From Akkermansia muciniphila (lineage in GTDB: Bacteria; Verrucomicrobiota; Verrucomicrobiia; Limisphaerales; BJHT01): a stretch of DNA of 64,000 nt. Shown piece after piece: positions 17,898 through 25,476 of this stretch (position 1 is its first letter; each line of letters begins with the position of its first letter). The notes beneath the pieces were generated by a model that was not told the origin of the DNA, ran no database searches, and saw only the letters and a program-made list of their open reading frames with translations. A program made the position numbers and the translations under genes. The stretch covers positions 1 to 64,000 of the forward strand of contig CAMAUZ010000004.1 of NCBI GenBank assembly GCA_945861535.1. Direction: 5' to 3'.

Positions 17898-18152
17898 ATG
17901 AGTTTGACCTTGGACATTCCCGACGACGTGATGGCGGCCATCCCGGTGCCTGAAGCGGAGCGGAAGCGTTATTTGTTGCTGGAAATCGCCTGCACGCTTT
18001 ACGCGCGCGAGGTGTTGAGCCTGGGCCAGGCGGCGGAACTCGCCGGCATCCCAAAGTTGGATCTGGGCCTGGAATTGGGCCGCCGCAGCATCCCCCGTCA
18101 TTATTCCGAGACTGAGCTGGCAGCGGACCTGGCGTATGCTCGTGGTGAGTGA
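17898..18152 (+). CDS. UPF0175-family antitoxin
   Basis: 84 aa. The N-terminus SLTLDIPDDVMAAI, then EIACTLYAREVLSLGQAAELAGIPK, is typical of UPF0175 proteins, which carry a small helix-turn-helix and act as antitoxins. The reading frame overlaps the start of the next gene by 17 bases, the normal arrangement for a co-translated toxin-antitoxin pair. A longer in-frame start exists 39 bases upstream but lacks family similarity. Autoregulation by DNA binding is likely from the family. Confidence 0.8.
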   Translation: MSLTLDIPDDVMAAIPVPEAERKRYLLLEIACTLYAREVLSLGQAAELAGIPKLDLGLELGRRSIPRHYSETELAADLAYARGE

Positions 18153-18627
18153 CACCTCGCCGCTGGCGAACCTCGCGATTCTCGGCCACTTGGATTTGCT
18201 CCGTGAACAGTTCGGGGCCGTGCGTTCGCCGCCGGCCGTGTCGCGGGAGTTGGCGGCACTGCGGAATCCGGGAGCCAAACTTGCGCTGGCGGCCGCGGTC
18301 GAGGCGGGCTGGTTGCAGGCGGTAAGCCTACCGCCCTCAGCCCCATATCCCGGCGAACTCCACGGACTGGACGCGGGCGAAACCGAGGCGCTGCGGCTGG
18401 CTCTCGCCATCAACGCCGACCGCGTGCTCATGGATGAAAAGGAAGGTCGCCAACGCGCGACGAAGCTCGGGGTGCGGACCATCGGCGTCATCGGCATCCT
18501 CATCGTCGCCCGCCAGACCCGGCGGATTGAATCGCTGGCGAACGAGATCGCCCGGTTGCGGCGGGAAGCCGGGTTCTTCGTGGGCCGCGCCTTGGAAGGA
18601 CAGGCGCTGGCCGAGGTGGGGGAATAA
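18136..18627 (+). CDS. DUF3368 PIN-like toxin
   Basis: 163 aa. VVSDTSPLANLAILGHLDLL has the N-terminal Asp of PIN-like nucleases, GLDAGETEALRLAL supplies the central acidic pair, and RVLMDEKEGRQRA the C-terminal acidic cluster. DUF3368 proteins are predicted RNases that pair with UPF0175 antitoxins. Both members look intact, so the pair is probably functional. Confidence 0.82.
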   Translation: MLVVSDTSPLANLAILGHLDLLREQFGAVRSPPAVSRELAALRNPGAKLALAAAVEAGWLQAVSLPPSAPYPGELHGLDAGETEALRLALAINADRVLMDEKEGRQRATKLGVRTIGVIGILIVARQTRRIESLANEIARLRREAGFFVGRALEGQALAEVGE

Positions 18628-18718
18628 CCATAGACGGCGGGTGTGAGTCCGCGCTCGTCGGTGGGAGGAAGATTGATGGGCCGGATCATGCGCTCAGGGC
18701 GGGATTTTCCGAACGGTT

Positions 18719-18865
18719 TTACGCGTGTGGAATGCGGCAAATGGGTGCGGTGGATTTGCGGAGAAAACCCGCGAGGGAGAGCGCGCCCATGCCCATGCCG
18801 CTGCGGAGGAGGAAGTCGCGGCGCGAGCGGGGCGTGACTTGGGCGGCGGGAGATTTTGATTTCAT
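18719..18865 (-). pseudogene. 5' remnant of a second DUF1501 gene
   Basis: This 48-codon frame begins MKSKSPAAQVTPRSRRDFLL and continues RSGMGMGALSLAGFLRKSTA before TAA. Its Tat signal is almost identical to that of the intact DUF1501 gene 1.1 kb away (RSGMGMGALSLA), also at nucleotide level. The catalytic part is missing; after about 40 residues the sequence runs into unrelated DNA. It is either a decayed duplicate or the scar of a deletion. Confidence 0.75.
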
Positions 18866-19051
18866 GGGTGGCGGTGCGAACTCACTGCCGACGGGAGGTT
18901 TTTTGCAAGTGTTCGATCAGCGGGCAGGTGCCACCGGAAGGTTTTGGAGCGTGCCGTTGCTGGCGGATCGTGCGGGCGGTGCTGCAAGGTCTGAAAGCCT
19001 CCACGTCGTCCGGGCGGACTCGCGGGCGGGCCACCGCGCTCCGGCACGTGT

Positions 19052-19159
19052 GGAGCGCGGCGTTTACGCCGCAGAAGCGTGGACGACGACGAGTGCGCCC
19101 GAGTTGCCGATCGCGCTTGTTGCATGCGGGAGTTTCTGCGGCGTGAACGCCGCGCTCCT
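19052..19159. repeat. Family E paired palindromes
   Basis: GGAGCGCGGCGTTTACGCCG then CAGAAGCG is answered by TTTCTGCGGCGTGAACGCCG then CGCTCC. This is the same design as at 15.4-15.6 kb. It occupies the middle of the 357-base stretch 18866-19222; I see no gene in that stretch. Confidence 0.7.
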
Positions 19160-19222
19160 CCGGCGCACTCCGGGCGGCGTGCTTGACTCGGCGTGGGGGC
19201 AGCCGGAGCCTCCGCGGCTGTC

Positions 19223-20386
19223 ATGCACGAATCGCTGCGCCTGCGGGCTGTTCAAACGCCGATCATTCCGGTCATTGCGGATTTGATTCGCGCCACGCCC
19301 GGCACGATCTCGCTTGGGCAAGGGGTGGTGAATTACGGGCCGCCGCCGGCCGCGCTGGAGCAGCTCGCGCTGTTTCTCGCCGAGCCGGCGAATCACAAAT
19401 ATCAGCCGGTCGCCGGGATTCCCGCGTTGGTGCGCGCCATTGAAACCAAGCTCGCGACGGAGAATGGGTTGCGGCTCGACGGGGAGAATCGCGTGCTGGT
19501 GACGGCCGGCGGCAACAATGCGTTTCTCACCGCCGTGCTCGCGATCACTGATCCGGGCGACGAAATCATTCTGCCGACGCCGTATTATTTTAACCACGAG
19601 ATGGCCGTGACGATGGCGAACTGTCGGCCGGTGCTGGTGCCGACGGATGAGAATTATCAGCTCGATCTGGCGGCGATCCGCGCGGTGCTGACGTCGCGCA
19701 CGCGGGCCGTGGTGACGGTCTCGCCGAACAATCCGAGCGGCGCGGTGTATCCGGCAGCCGTGTTGCGCGAGGTGAACGAACTGTGCGCCGCGCGCGGGAT
19801 TTTCCATGTGCACGACGAGGCGTACGAGTATTTCACCTACGACGGCGCGACGCATTTTTCGCCCGGTTCGCTGGCGGGCAGCGGGGCGCACACCATCTCG
19901 CTGTTCTCTCTCTCGAAGGCCTATGGCGCCGCGAGTTGGCGCATCGGGTGGATGGTGCTGCCCGCGCAGCTCGAGGCGGCGGCACTGAAGATCCAGGACA
20001 CGCTGATTATTTGTCCGCCGGTGATTTCGCAATTCATGGCCGTCGGTGCGCTGCGGGTTGGTCGCGCGTATCCGCGGGAAAAGTTGCGCGCGCTGGCGGA
20101 GACGCGAATCGCGGCCCGGCGGGCGTTGGCGGAACTCGAGGGCTGCGTCGTGCCGCGGGCGGACGGGGCGTTTTACTTTTTGCTGCGGGTCGCCACGGAG
20201 CGGCCGGCGATGGAGGTCGCCGAGCGGCTGATTCGGGAGCATCGGGTGGCGGTGATTCCGGGCAGTGCGTTTGGACTCACCGAGGGCTGTCATCTGCGTG
20301 TTGCGTACGCCGCGTTGCCGCAGGACGCGGTGTTGGAGGGCTTCGGGCGGCTGGTGGTGGGATTGAAGGAAGTGCTGCGCGGATAG
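19223..20386 (+). CDS. PLP-dependent class I/II aminotransferase
   Basis: 387 aa. Fold-type I aminotransferase. PTPYYFNHEMA and VSPNNPSG lie in the cofactor pocket, HDEAYEYFTY contains the pyridine-binding Asp and the Tyr, and FSLSKAYGAASWRIGW has the Schiff-base Lys232 and following Arg. IPGSAFGLTEGCHLRVAYA near the C-terminus contains the carboxylate-binding Arg. The substrate cannot be read from the sequence; aspartate/aromatic-type or methionine-salvage-type activity is plausible. The ATG at 19223 is preferred over a start 30 bases upstream because it matches the family N-terminus (LRAVQTPIIPVI). Confidence 0.9.
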   Translation: MHESLRLRAVQTPIIPVIADLIRATPGTISLGQGVVNYGPPPAALEQLALFLAEPANHKYQPVAGIPALVRAIETKLATENGLRLDGENRVLVTAGGNNAFLTAVLAITDPGDEIILPTPYYFNHEMAVTMANCRPVLVPTDENYQLDLAAIRAVLTSRTRAVVTVSPNNPSGAVYPAAVLREVNELCAARGIFHVHDEAYEYFTYDGATHFSPGSLAGSGAHTISLFSLSKAYGAASWRIGWMVLPAQLEAAALKIQDTLIICPPVISQFMAVGALRVGRAYPREKLRALAETRIAARRALAELEGCVVPRADGAFYFLLRVATERPAMEVAERLIREHRVAVIPGSAFGLTEGCHLRVAYAALPQDAVLEGFGRLVVGLKEVLRG

Positions 20387-20508
20387 GTGGGGCGCCGCTC
20401 AGTTCCGCGCCCCCAAGTCCCAACTCTTTAGCACCCGGGTTCAGCCGGGTGTCTGGCGTTTGGACATTTTCGTCGGCCCTACCCGGGCGCCCTGCCTTGC
20501 GTCTGCGT

Positions 20509-20589
20509 CGTGCCGGCGGCTCGTAAGAAGTTAGCCGGTGGTGAAGCGCAGCGGAACCACCGGCTAATTTCTTGCGTGCCTCCGGCACG
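20509..20589. repeat. Long inverted repeat in the aminotransferase-ABC gap
   Basis: Two 34-base arms (CGTGCCGGCGGCTCGTAAGA... and ACCACCGGCTAATTTCTTGC...) are complementary with about four mismatches, around a 13-base loop. A smaller palindrome, CACCCGGGTTCAGCCGGGTG, lies at about 20432-20451 and recurs near 63.85 kb. The structure could act as a terminator for the aminotransferase gene. Confidence 0.65.
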
Positions 20590-20602
20590 ATGCTGAGGTG
20601 AG

Positions 20603-22426
20603 GTGGCGCGCGCCGGTCGCGAGTTTGTGGTGGTCATCGGCGGTGGCGTTCCCGAATCATCCGGCGTGCCTGAATCATCGCCGAAGAAAACCCGCGGAGC
20701 CTTTCGCAGCCTGCTGGGGATGCTGGCGTTTCTTCGGAAGTATCCGGTGCGCGTGGCGCTCTCCGTCGCGCTGCTGGTGGTGAACATCGGGATCGAGATG
20801 AGTTTGCCGCGCATCCTCGGCGACACGATCAATCATCTTCAGGCGCACGCGGCGCGCGGGGTTCCCTTTTCGCTGGCACCGGCGGTCACGCTGTTTCTGG
20901 CGCTGATTGCGCTGCGAATGCTGGTCGCGGTCACGCTCGGGCCGCTGCGGAACAAGCTGATTCAGGAGACGCTCGCGGACATCCGCGCGGTGATCTACGA
21001 CACGCTGCAACGGCTGGCGTTCACGTACCACGACAAGTCGAACACCGGCGAACTGATCTCGCGCTCCACGACGGATGTGTGGCGGATGCAGGATTTTTTC
21101 TTCGCCTGTTTGTTCCTGAGCATCGACATCGTGGTGGCGCTGGTGGTCACGCTGATCCTGATTTTTCAGATCAGTCCGCGCCTCGGGCTGCTGACGGTCG
21201 GGACGATGGTGCCGACGCTGGCGTTGATCGCGTTCTATGCGGCGAAGCTTCAGCCGCAGTGGCGCAAGGTGCAGGACCTGCACGGCACGATGTCCACGGT
21301 GATCCAGGAGAACGTCGCGGGGGTGCGGGTGGTGAAGGCATTCGCGCGCGAGCAGGCGGAGATCGAGAAGTTTCGCGGCAAGCGGGAGGATTATCTCAAG
21401 ACCCTGCTGGAGACGGTTAATTACTGGTCAGCGCGGGTGCCGTTCGCGCAGTTCATCTTCGGTCTCGGCGTGCCGCTGGCGCTGTGGGCGGGCGGGCGCG
21501 AGGTCATCACGGGGCAGCTTCAGCTTGGCGATCTGGCGAAGGTCATCCTGTATCTGATGGCGATCGGGCACCGGCTCGGGATGGTCGGGCAGTTTACGAA
21601 CATCCTGCAAAACGCCAGCGCCAGCGCCGAGCGCGTGATGGAGATCATCGCCGAGCCGCAGACGATTCGCAGCGGCACGCGGGCGCTGCCGGCGGGTGGC
21701 GGCGCGGTGGAGTTTCAGGAGGTGTCGTTTCAATATCCCGACGCGAAGGCCTCGCTGCGGAAGCTGAGCTTCAGCGTGAAGCCCGGCCAGACGGTGGCCA
21801 TCGTGGGGCCGACGGGTTCGGGCAAGACGACGCTCGTGAATCTGTTGCCGCGTTTTTACGAGCCCACGGCGGGACGGGTGTTGCTCGAGGGGATCGACGT
21901 GCGGGAGTTCGACCTCGTCCAGTTGCGGCGCAGCATCGGGGTGATTTTCCAGGAGACGTTTCTTTTCAGTGCGACGGTGGCGGAGAACATCGCGTACGGA
22001 AAACCGCAGGCTGGTCGTGACGAAATCGAGCGGTGCGCGCGCGCGGCGCAGGCGCATGAGTTCATCGCGGAGCTGGAGGACGGCTACGACACGGTGATCG
22101 GCGAACGCGGCGTGTCGCTCAGCGGCGGGCAGCGGCAGCGGCTCGCGATTGCGCGGGCGTTTCTGCTGAACCCGCGCGTGCTGATTCTCGATGACGCGAC
22201 GGCGAGCGTGGATGCGCAGACGGAGCGGTTGATTCAGGAAGCGATGCGGCGGCTGTGCGCGGGGCGGACGACGTTCGTGATCGCGCAGCGGGTTGCGACG
22301 GTGCAGCACGCGGACCTGATCTTGGTGCTGAAGGAGGGGGAGATCGTGGAACGCGGGACGCACGAGGAGCTGGTCGGGCGCAGCGGATTTTATCGGGAGA
22401 TTTTCGAGCACCAGATGCAGAGGTGA
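20603..22426 (+). CDS. ABC exporter half-transporter (fused membrane and ATPase domains)
   Basis: 607 aa. About 330 residues of a six-helix type I exporter domain are followed by the ATPase. Walker A is GPTGSGKTTLV (402-412), the Q-loop region is GVIFQETFLFSATV, the signature is LSGGQRQRLAIARAF, Walker B is RVLILDDATASVD, and the switch His is in VIAQRVAT-type context where His is replaced by Gln (IAQR). The family exports lipids, peptides or drugs; the substrate is unknown. The GTG at 20603 follows CTGAGGTGAG; an internal ATG near 20719 is an alternative. Only one half-transporter is present, so a homodimer is expected. Confidence 0.88.
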   Translation: MARAGREFVVVIGGGVPESSGVPESSPKKTRGAFRSLLGMLAFLRKYPVRVALSVALLVVNIGIEMSLPRILGDTINHLQAHAARGVPFSLAPAVTLFLALIALRMLVAVTLGPLRNKLIQETLADIRAVIYDTLQRLAFTYHDKSNTGELISRSTTDVWRMQDFFFACLFLSIDIVVALVVTLILIFQISPRLGLLTVGTMVPTLALIAFYAAKLQPQWRKVQDLHGTMSTVIQENVAGVRVVKAFAREQAEIEKFRGKREDYLKTLLETVNYWSARVPFAQFIFGLGVPLALWAGGREVITGQLQLGDLAKVILYLMAIGHRLGMVGQFTNILQNASASAERVMEIIAEPQTIRSGTRALPAGGGAVEFQEVSFQYPDAKASLRKLSFSVKPGQTVAIVGPTGSGKTTLVNLLPRFYEPTAGRVLLEGIDVREFDLVQLRRSIGVIFQETFLFSATVAENIAYGKPQAGRDEIERCARAAQAHEFIAELEDGYDTVIGERGVSLSGGQRQRLAIARAFLLNPRVLILDDATASVDAQTERLIQEAMRRLCAGRTTFVIAQRVATVQHADLILVLKEGEIVERGTHEELVGRSGFYREIFEHQMQR

Positions 22427-22490
22427 TGCAGGGGGTGCCGGAGTGTGGCGGTCGGGGCGTGGATAGGATCGTAGGGGAGTCGCCGAGGTT

Positions 22491-22525
22491 GGCAGGGGAA
22501 TTTGGGGCAGGGTAATGGGGAGGGA
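22491..22525. repeat. Family A repeat, single arm
   Basis: GGCAGGGGAATTTGGGGCAG then GGTAATGGGGAGGGA. It lies in the 708-base convergent gap 22427-23134. That gap also holds a small palindrome (GCCCTGCCAACAGGGC) and a full family B element, but no convincing gene. Confidence 0.65.
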
Positions 22526-22917
22526 TTTGAGACGGGCCGAACTGGTTGTCCCGGGCGATGGAGAAATTTGGCGGCGGGCGAGAGTTTTGGCGCGCCGTTG
22601 GTTCATGTTGCGCGGTTGGGGCGTTCGGATTCTGCCAACGTCCCCCTCTCCGCCTCGATCCCCATTCCCGTGATCTGCGCGAATAACTGTAGTCATTAAA
22701 GCCCTGCCAACAGGGCGCTTGGCAAAACTTTGTCGTGGTCGAGGCGCGGGTTTCGCCCCGTTCCGCGGGAATCTCAAAAAGTCAGCGGCTGCAAACTTCC
22801 CCTGCTCCGCCTTCTGAGCACGATGCCCCCTGCTGCGGCCTTTTTTGGGCGTTCGGATTCTCCTCACGTCGGCGCTTTCAAATCCGACTCGCGGGCGAGC
22901 CGTCCGCGCCTCCGTCG

Positions 22918-23100
22918 CTTGTAGGAGTTGGGGGTAACGAGATTCGAAACTCTTGCCCCGAGCGGCACGTCCAAAGATACCCCGAGCCACGTCTTGCCGC
23001 CAAGCTCCGTTTCCACACGCCTCACCCAAGTCAGTCCACGAGGCTCAGTCCGGTTTTCGCGCGGAAAAGGTCAGGGTCTCGTTACCTCGACTCCTACAAG
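22918..23100. repeat. Family B MITE-like element, full length, reverse body
   Basis: 183 bp from CTTGTAGGAG to CTCCTACAAG with inverted ends. The body contains CACGCCTCACCCAAGTCAG, the reverse complement of the body of the 4.9-5.1 kb copy (CTGACTTGGGAGAGGCGTG), so the two copies lie in opposite orientation. The element ends 35 bases from the stop codon of the kinase gene. Confidence 0.75.
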
Positions 23101-23134
23101 GGGGAGCGGTCGCGGGCGTGGTGACGCGGGCGGA

Positions 23135-25318
23135 TTACTTGATTTCAACGGCGGGCGCCGCGGGGGGAGCGACGCCGGGCGCGGGGGCGGCGGCCCCGGC
23201 GGCGGCGGTGCGGCGTTGCCAGACTTTCACGAGTTTGTCGGAGCTGCCGGTGGCGAGGACGCGGCCATCGGTGGAAAGCGCGAGGGCGCGAATGTCGGTG
23301 GCGTGGGCGTCGAAGGATTGGATGAGTTTGCCGGAATACGCTTCCCAGAGCAGGACTTTGCCTTTGGTGGTGCCGGCGGCGACGAGGCCGTCGGCTCCGA
23401 CGACCAAGTGGGAGATGGTGGTGCCTTCGGGGGCGAAGAGCGTCGGCGACCACGCACCACGGACGACTTCAAAGACTTTGATTTTCCGCCCTTCACCGCA
23501 GGCCAGGAGGCTGCAGTCGGCGGCGAAGGCAGAGAGGCGCGCGGCGTTGGTGCCGAGGTTGATTTCCGAAGTGCGGGCGCTGGTCTGGATGTCGAATTGC
23601 TTGAGGGTGCCTTCGCGCCCGACGGTGAGGAGTCGGCTGCCGTCGTCGGAGAAGCCCATGGCGAGCACGGCATCGTAATGGCCTTGGAGGGCTTTGCGCG
23701 GGCGGCCGGTGGCGACCTCGTAGGCGCTGAGCTGTCCGGCGGGTCCGCCGCTGGCGAGCAGGTTGCCGTCAGGGGAAAAAATCAGGCCGGCGACTTCGTT
23801 GGAGTGGGTGAGCAGGCTGCTCTTCACCCGGCGCCAAGTAACCTCCCAGATTTTGACGGAGAGATTGGGCGCGAGGCTGGCGAGCAGTTTGCCGTCGGGC
23901 GTGAGGGCGATGCGGGAGAAGGTGCAGTTATCGCCGAGGACGGGTTTGAACCTGCCGGTGGCGATGTCCCAGACGTTGGCGGATTTTTCCTCACCGCTGG
24001 CGATCGAGAAACCATCCAAGGAAAAGGCGAGCGCCGTGACGGCTTCCTTGTGGCCTTCGAAGGTGCGGTAGAGCGCGAAGCTGAGGTTGGTGAGAGTGCC
24101 GGAGCGTCCGACGATGAAGGCGGGCGGTTCGGGGGGCGGCGGCGGCGGCGGCGGGGGTTCGGTGACCACCTTCACGACGGGCGGCGGCGGCGGCGGCGGC
24201 GGCAGGGGCGGTTCTTCCCCGAGCTTTTTCAGGTAGGAGGCGGCAAAGCCCATCACGATGGCGATCACCACCAGGACGCCGGCAATCGGGCCGAAACGGG
24301 CGGCGAGCGAACGCGGCGGGGCGGCGGTGGCCTGGCGATGTTGAGTGTCCTCGCGGGGTTTGCGGGTGAGAGTGGGTTTGATCTCCCCGAATTGAGCGCG
24401 GGTCGGCGGTCTGGCGGGAGCGTCGATCGGCTCGAAGTCCGCATCGCGAAGCACGAGGGGCGGAGCCACGAAAATGTTGTCGAGCCGTTGCTCGAGATCG
24501 CCGGCGGTGATGGGGCGCTGGCGCGGGTCTTTGGCGAGGCAGTCGGCGACGAGGCCGTTGAGGCCGGCGGGGATGTGGTTGGTCAGCGCGACTTCGATCA
24601 GGCGGTCGGCCAGCGTCTGCGGCTCGGCATTGCGGATTTGATCTTGAATGTCGCCCTCGCAGAACGGCGGCGTGCCGGTGAGCAATTCGTACAACGTGGC
24701 ACCCAAGGAATAGATGTCGTCGCTGGTGCTGGGCGGCTGGCCGTCCAGTTGCTGCGGACTCATGAAGGTGAGGGTCCCCCAGCCCAAGTGCCGCTCGGCG
24801 TGGCTCTGGTCGTGTTCGCGCAGATTCACCGCGATGCCGAAGTCGGCCAGCTTCAACTGCCCGGTGGCGCTGATGAGCATGTTGGCGGGCTTGAGGTCGC
24901 GATGGATAACGCCTTCCTTGTGAGCGTAGGCGAGGGCGCTGCAGAGGTCGCGGAAAATGGGGCGCAGGTAATCCCACGTCAGCACGCGCTCGGGCTGCTG
25001 CTGGCGGAGATCATGAAGGTTCACGCCTTTGATGTATTCCATCGAGACGAACGGAATCTCGCCGGGAACCCGGTGGAAGTCGTGAATGCGGATGATGTTG
25101 GGATGACTGAGCTTGCGGCTCTTGAGGGTCTCGAGGCGGAGGTCTTCGAGCGCGCTGTCGTCGATCCCCTCGGCGGTGTTGAGCAACTTGAGCGCGCAGG
25201 GCTCGCGGAGGACCGTGTCGGTGGCCAGCCAGATTTCACCCGCGCCGCCGCCCCCGAGACGTTTGAGCAGCACGTAGCGCCCAGCACCCAGTTTCAGTCC
25301 TGGGTAAATGCCGGACAT
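23135..25318 (-). CDS. Membrane Ser/Thr protein kinase with extracytoplasmic WD40 propeller
   Basis: 727 aa. The Hanks-type kinase domain spans about residues 14-285: LGGGGAGEIWL is the glycine loop, Lys44 the ATP-binding lysine, HRDLKPAN gives catalytic Asp141, and DFG lies at 159-161. The APE motif is altered to SPQ. One membrane helix lies at about 344-362 and is followed by a double polyproline linker. The C-terminal 300 residues carry about seven WD40 repeats (LAFSLDGFSIASG, ALTPDGKLLAS, IFSPDGNLLASG, LALSTDGRVLATGS). The propeller is probably a sensor outside the membrane. The ATG at 25318 is chosen; a TTG 75 bases upstream is possible. It diverges from the FHA gene. Confidence 0.88.
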   Translation of the reverse strand: MSGIYPGLKLGAGRYVLLKRLGGGGAGEIWLATDTVLREPCALKLLNTAEGIDDSALEDLRLETLKSRKLSHPNIIRIHDFHRVPGEIPFVSMEYIKGVNLHDLRQQQPERVLTWDYLRPIFRDLCSALAYAHKEGVIHRDLKPANMLISATGQLKLADFGIAVNLREHDQSHAERHLGWGTLTFMSPQQLDGQPPSTSDDIYSLGATLYELLTGTPPFCEGDIQDQIRNAEPQTLADRLIEVALTNHIPAGLNGLVADCLAKDPRQRPITAGDLEQRLDNIFVAPPLVLRDADFEPIDAPARPPTRAQFGEIKPTLTRKPREDTQHRQATAAPPRSLAARFGPIAGVLVVIAIVMGFAASYLKKLGEEPPLPPPPPPPPVVKVVTEPPPPPPPPPEPPAFIVGRSGTLTNLSFALYRTFEGHKEAVTALAFSLDGFSIASGEEKSANVWDIATGRFKPVLGDNCTFSRIALTPDGKLLASLAPNLSVKIWEVTWRRVKSSLLTHSNEVAGLIFSPDGNLLASGGPAGQLSAYEVATGRPRKALQGHYDAVLAMGFSDDGSRLLTVGREGTLKQFDIQTSARTSEINLGTNAARLSAFAADCSLLACGEGRKIKVFEVVRGAWSPTLFAPEGTTISHLVVGADGLVAAGTTKGKVLLWEAYSGKLIQSFDAHATDIRALALSTDGRVLATGSSDKLVKVWQRRTAAAGAAAPAPGVAPPAAPAVEIK

Positions 25319-25476
25319 CCCCTTGGAGGATTTCTCCCCGCCAGGGCTTCCTTGACTTGCGTCAGTACGTTCCACGTCGCAATACTGTTTCAAATGCTAG
25401 CGAGAAATACAGCCTATTCTGCGCAATTCCCCGCAGCATATCGGCGGGTTCGGTGAGACATTGAGTTTTTAAGGCC

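Noticed and set aside
22928-25456. 840-codon plus-strand frame opposite the kinase gene
   Set aside because: Mirror of the kinase-WD40 gene; no start signal and no recognisable domain.
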